Below, in pieces: positions 61,204 to 64,000 of a stretch of DNA of 64,000 nucleotides. The stretch's first letter is position 1, and each line of letters starts with the position of its first letter. Made by a program: the position numbers and the translations under genes. A model generated the notes under the pieces. That model searched no databases and was not told the origin of the DNA. It saw nothing but the letters and a program-made list of their open reading frames with translations. This stretch comes from JASHPR01 sp963842355 (lineage in GTDB: Bacteria; Actinomycetota; Actinomycetes; Streptosporangiales; Streptosporangiaceae), in contig CAWJGC010000004.1 of NCBI GenBank assembly GCA_963842355.1, forward strand, positions 248,001 to 312,000, given 5' to 3'.

Positions 61204-61757
61204 CTCGCCGCGCCTCCCGTCAGGCGAACCTCCTCGGCGCGCTGGCCATCGCCATCGTCGACCGGCTGCACCAGGCAAGAGCCCATGATGACGGCCGCGG
61301 CCTGACGGAGACCGCTGCCCTCAACCACCTCCGCCTGCGGCCCGGACAGAACATCGACTTCCTGGCCCGGCTGCTGCACATCTCGCATCCAGCCACCGTC
61401 CGGGTGGTCAATCGGCTTGAGGCTGAAGGCTTGGTCGAGCGGCGGCCGGACGAGGATGACGCCAGATCGCGGGCTCTGGTCCTAACCTCCGCCGGCCAGC
61501 GGGCAGCGCTGGCCGCAGCCAGGAAGCGGCTCAAGATCCTCGACCAGATGCTCTCCCCGCTCACGGCGGCCGAACGGCGCCAGCTGGAACCTGTGATCGA
61601 GAAACTGCTCGGCGCCCTGACCAGTGACCGCTGGGATGCCCGCCACATCTGCCGGCTGTGCGACATCCCGACCTGCCAGATGCCGGCCTGTCCGGTCGAC
61701 CGCGCAATTCCCGAGCCGGGCCTGCCCATCCGCACTGCCGCGATCGCCCGGCAGTGA
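61194..61757 (+). CDS. MarR family regulator with a Cys-rich C-terminal tail
   Basis: 187 residues. HTH: LRPGQNIDFLARLLHISHPATVRVVNRLEAEGLVERRPDEDDARSRALVLT (about residues 48-100), then a dimerisation helix AAARKRLKILDQML. Near the C-terminus sits HICRLCDIPTCQMPACPVDRAI with four Cys in 13 residues, a possible metal or redox site that ordinary MarR proteins lack. Its start overlaps the divergent aminotransferase frame by ten bases, leaving no room for a promoter between them. Confidence 0.85.
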   Translation: MHTSRRASRQANLLGALAIAIVDRLHQARAHDDGRGLTETAALNHLRLRPGQNIDFLARLLHISHPATVRVVNRLEAEGLVERRPDEDDARSRALVLTSAGQRAALAAARKRLKILDQMLSPLTAAERRQLEPVIEKLLGALTSDRWDARHICRLCDIPTCQMPACPVDRAIPEPGLPIRTAAIARQ

Positions 61758-61798
61758 CGCAAGGCAGACATGCCATCGGGTGGCATCGCCGTCGCGCG

Positions 61799-62440
61799 TC
61801 ACAGCGCCTGGTGACCTGGTGGTGTGGCGTCTTGGCCGAGCATGACCGGCCTGGCCTGGAGGTCAGGGTGGCGCAGGAATCTGCCCACGAGTCCGGCGGG
61901 TCCGCCGACGCAACTCCAGTCGTCGTCCCACAACGTGGAAACGAGCCACGACCGGTCGGCGGGGAACATCAAGTTGGGCAAGGCACCGTACGACCCGGAG
62001 TCGTTCCTCCGCCAGGTGGCGGCCTGCTCCGGCCCCGCCTCGACCAGCACGTAATGCCATCCGGAATACAACGTCACCATCGGCGCACCCGGGAACACAA
62101 CGTCATCTACGCCGGTGTCGAGATAGCCGAGCCACCACGGCTGGCCTGCCGAGCGCTCGGTCAGCAGCGCCGACACGGCCAGGTCACGCTGTTTCCGTTC
62201 TTCGTCGCTGTCCGGCAGCACGACCGTGGCGTAGGCGTCGAAGACCGGCGGGATGGCGGCGGTGATGCTCCGGCTCACGGATGTGCCGCCGGCGATCCAC
62301 GCGACCTCGGCGTCGGTCCCGATCCGCCAGGTTCTGCCGTCTCTGGCCAGCCTGACCGGCAGCCCGGCAGGCTTCGCCGGCGCTTCGGGATTGAAACCTA
62401 GCCCAGGCAGCGGTGCCGGGCGCGGCTCCTCAGCAGCCAC
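61799..62440 (-). CDS. Conserved hypothetical protein
   Basis: 213 residues. The pattern WRIGTDAEVAWIAGGTSVSRSITAAIPPVFDAYATVVLP, WWLGYLDTGVDDVVFPGAPMVTLYSGWHYVLVEAGPEQAATWR and LPNLMFPADRSWLVSTLWDDDWSCVGG is a conserved actinobacterial family with no function known to me. No signal peptide or membrane helix. The start ATG follows an ordinary spacer. Confidence 0.75.
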   Translation of the reverse strand: MAAEEPRPAPLPGLGFNPEAPAKPAGLPVRLARDGRTWRIGTDAEVAWIAGGTSVSRSITAAIPPVFDAYATVVLPDSDEERKQRDLAVSALLTERSAGQPWWLGYLDTGVDDVVFPGAPMVTLYSGWHYVLVEAGPEQAATWRRNDSGSYGALPNLMFPADRSWLVSTLWDDDWSCVGGPAGLVGRFLRHPDLQARPVMLGQDATPPGHQAL

Positions 62441-62654
62441 GCCACCAGCCTAGATCCGCCGGGCAAGCCTCGTCCGGCGTCCCGGCAGCTTCAGGCTGGC
62501 GACCCTGGTACTCCAGCGGCACCGGCGGCATGCGCAGCCAGGCGTCTTCCGTCATCAGGGCCACGATGCCGTCCAGGATGAAGCACTGGCCGCGGCCAAG
62601 GGCTGCCCGGGCCTGGCCGGGAACGGCGGTCATCACGCCGCTGAGCCTGACCAT
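62430..62654 (-). CDS. Possible short hypothetical protein
   Basis: Seventy-four residues (MVRLSGVMTAVPGQARAALGRGQCFILDGIVALMTEDAWLRMPPVPLEYQG) that overlap the next gene's start by 11 bases. Codon pattern is plausible but no family is recognised. It may be a fragment. Confidence 0.3.
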   Translation of the reverse strand: MVRLSGVMTAVPGQARAALGRGQCFILDGIVALMTEDAWLRMPPVPLEYQGRQPEAAGTPDEACPADLGWWRGC

Positions 62655-62681
62655 TCTGCCCCTGCCGGGCGGGCGCGAACG

Positions 62682-64000
62682 TCAACCGAGGCGGTCGACC
62701 AGCTCCTGGTGCAGGCCCCGGAGGCGGGCGGGCAGGTGCTGGTGGAAGGTGCGGAAGAACTCGGGGATGTGCTCGGCTTCCAGCTTCCACGCTTCAGTGT
62801 CCACTGTGAGCAGCAGGTCCAGGTCAGCCCAGCTGATGTCCAGGCCGTCGAGGTCCAGCGAGCCGGGAGCCGGGAGATAGCCGATCGGGGTCGTCGTGGC
62901 CTTGGCGTCGCCGGACAGCCGCTGAATGATCCACTTGAGCACGCGGATGTTCTCGCCGAAGCCGGGCCACACGAACTTGCCCCTGGCGTCCTTGCGGAAC
63001 CAGTTGACGTAGAACAGCCGAGGCAGTTTCGCGGGGTCGGCCGTCTGGCCGATCTTGAGCCAGTAGGCGAAGTAGTCGCCCATGTTGTAGCCGCAGAACG
63101 GCAGCATCGCGAACGGGTCGTGCCGCAGCTCACCGACCTTGCCTTCGGCCGCGGCGGTCTTCTCGGAGGCGATGTTGGCTCCGAGGAACACTCCGTGGTC
63201 CCAGTCGAAGGATTCGATCACCAGCGGCACGGTGCTGGCGCGCCTGCCGCCGAACAGGATCGCCGAGATCGGCACGCCCGCGGCGTCTTCCCACTCTGGC
63301 GCGATGATCGGGCACTGGCTGGCCGGGGTGGTGAACCGGGCGTTGGGGTGCGCCGCCGGCTCGGGCGAGTCCGGGGCCCAGTCCCTGCCCTTCCAGTCGA
63401 TCAGGTGCGCGGGCGGCTCGTCGGTCAGGCCTTCCCACCACACGTCGCCGTCGTCGGTCCGGGCGACGTTGGTGAAGATGCTGTTGCCCCACATGGTCGC
63501 GACCGCGTTGGCGTTGGTCTTCATGCCGGTGCCGGGCGCGACGCCGAAGAAGCCGGCCTCCGGATTGATGGCGTACAGCCTGCCGTCCGAGCCGAACCGC
63601 ATCCAGGCGATGTCATCGCCGATGGTCTCGACCTTCCAGCCGGGGATGGCCGGCTGCAGCATGGCCAGGTTCGTCTTGCCGCACGCGGACGGGAAGGCCG
63701 CCGCGACGTACTTGGGCTCCCCGTCCGGCGGGGTGATCTTCAGGATGAGCATGTGCTCGGCCAGCCAGCCCTCATCCCGAGCCATCGCCGAGGCAATCCG
63801 CAGCGCGTAGCACTTCTTGCCGAGCAGCGCGTTGCCGCCGTATCCGGAGCCGTAGGACCAGATCTCCCGTGTCTCGGGGAAGTGTGAGATGTACTTGGTG
63901 GCGTTGCAGGGCCACGGCACGTCCGCCTGGCCCGGCTCCAGCGGGGCGCCGACCGAGTGGACAGCGCGGACGAACGACCCGCTCTCCTCGATCAAGCGCA
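62682..64000 (-). CDS. pckG: Phosphoenolpyruvate carboxykinase (GTP), start outside the window
   Basis: The frame is open to the window edge, with 439 residues seen of about 610. Seen are the GTP-PEPCK P-loop FPSACGKTNLAMLQP, the metal/substrate region WKVETIGDDIAWMRFG, NPEAGFFGVAPGTGMKTNANAVATM, LFGGRRASTVPLVIESFDW, and the C-terminal WPGFGENIRVLKWIIQRL. The enzyme converts oxaloacetate and GTP to PEP in gluconeogenesis. The mobile lid and catalytic Cys (SACGKT) are intact. The first 170 residues lie beyond the window. Confidence 0.95.
   Translation of the reverse strand, partial: RLIEESGSFVRAVHSVGAPLEPGQADVPWPCNATKYISHFPETREIWSYGSGYGGNALLGKKCYALRIASAMARDEGWLAEHMLILKITPPDGEPKYVAAAFPSACGKTNLAMLQPAIPGWKVETIGDDIAWMRFGSDGRLYAINPEAGFFGVAPGTGMKTNANAVATMWGNSIFTNVARTDDGDVWWEGLTDEPPAHLIDWKGRDWAPDSPEPAAHPNARFTTPASQCPIIAPEWEDAAGVPISAILFGGRRASTVPLVIESFDWDHGVFLGANIASEKTAAAEGKVGELRHDPFAMLPFCGYNMGDYFAYWLKIGQTADPAKLPRLFYVNWFRKDARGKFVWPGFGENIRVLKWIIQRLSGDAKATTTPIGYLPAPGSLDLDGLDISWADLDLLLTVDTEAWKLEAEHIPEFFRTFHQHLPARLRGLHQELVDRLG

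Noticed and set aside
1..64000. CRISPR array, tRNA or rRNA genes
   Set aside because: No evenly spaced short repeats, no clover-leaf tRNA sequence or rRNA signature recognised by eye; a covariance-model scan would be decisive.

Overview
The window is high-GC DNA from an actinomycete (Actinomycetota). Supporting signs are frequent GTG and TTG starts, long antisense shadow reading frames, a GTP-type PEP carboxykinase, an F420-type nitroreductase-like protein, a WS/DGAT acyltransferase, an ECF42-type sigma factor with its YciI partner, a DUF1707 protein and a tricorn-type protease. I cannot name the genus. No rRNA, tRNA or CRISPR array was seen.

Layout. 0-15 kb: the end of glgB and a small CBM48 protein, then a ferritin-like protein, DinB, esterase, MarR/NmrA pair, FAD oxidoreductase, DUF1707/winged-helix pair and VOC protein. 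Gene fragments and frameshifted genes lie between them. 15.4-24.8 kb: a dihydrofolate-reductase-family gene is split by an IS1380-type insertion sequence. The transposase gene of that IS is itself split by a 7.2-kb element with four tyrosine-recombinase-like genes and two small XRE-type genes. 25-28 kb: remnants (LOG family, PadR, pRiA4b ORF-3) and a few intact genes. 28.2-36.2 kb: a complete four-gene Wadjet (JetABCD) operon, an SMC-based anti-plasmid defence system. 36-64 kb: mostly ordinary chromosomal genes: PHA-depolymerase-like hydrolase, aldo/keto reductase, methyltransferase, SRPBCC and F420-type proteins, tricorn protease, ECF42/YciI, AraC, WS/DGAT, TetR plus membrane acyltransferase, Clp-N/HTH pair, MarR and the start-truncated pckG.

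The most unusual locus is the 7.2-kb element at 16286-23473. Two recombinases keep the R-K-H-R-H-Y catalytic set, although one is frameshifted. They are followed by two repeats of the same module: a short XRE-type protein translationally coupled to a larger protein with an array of CxxC zinc ribbons and an integrase-like C-terminus whose catalytic residues are partly replaced. Removing the element restores the IS1380 transposase frame exactly at the junction, so its ends can be read almost to the base.

Gene decay is a second theme. More than a dozen fragments or frameshifted genes are visible. One frameshift, in a methyltransferase, coincides with a perfect 16-bp inverted repeat that looks like a template-switch event. 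Several small frameshifts could also be sequencing errors. Regulatory palindromes can be read upstream of the marR, padR, tetR and HTH/Clp-N genes, and a large imperfect inverted repeat separates the SRPBCC and F420-type genes.
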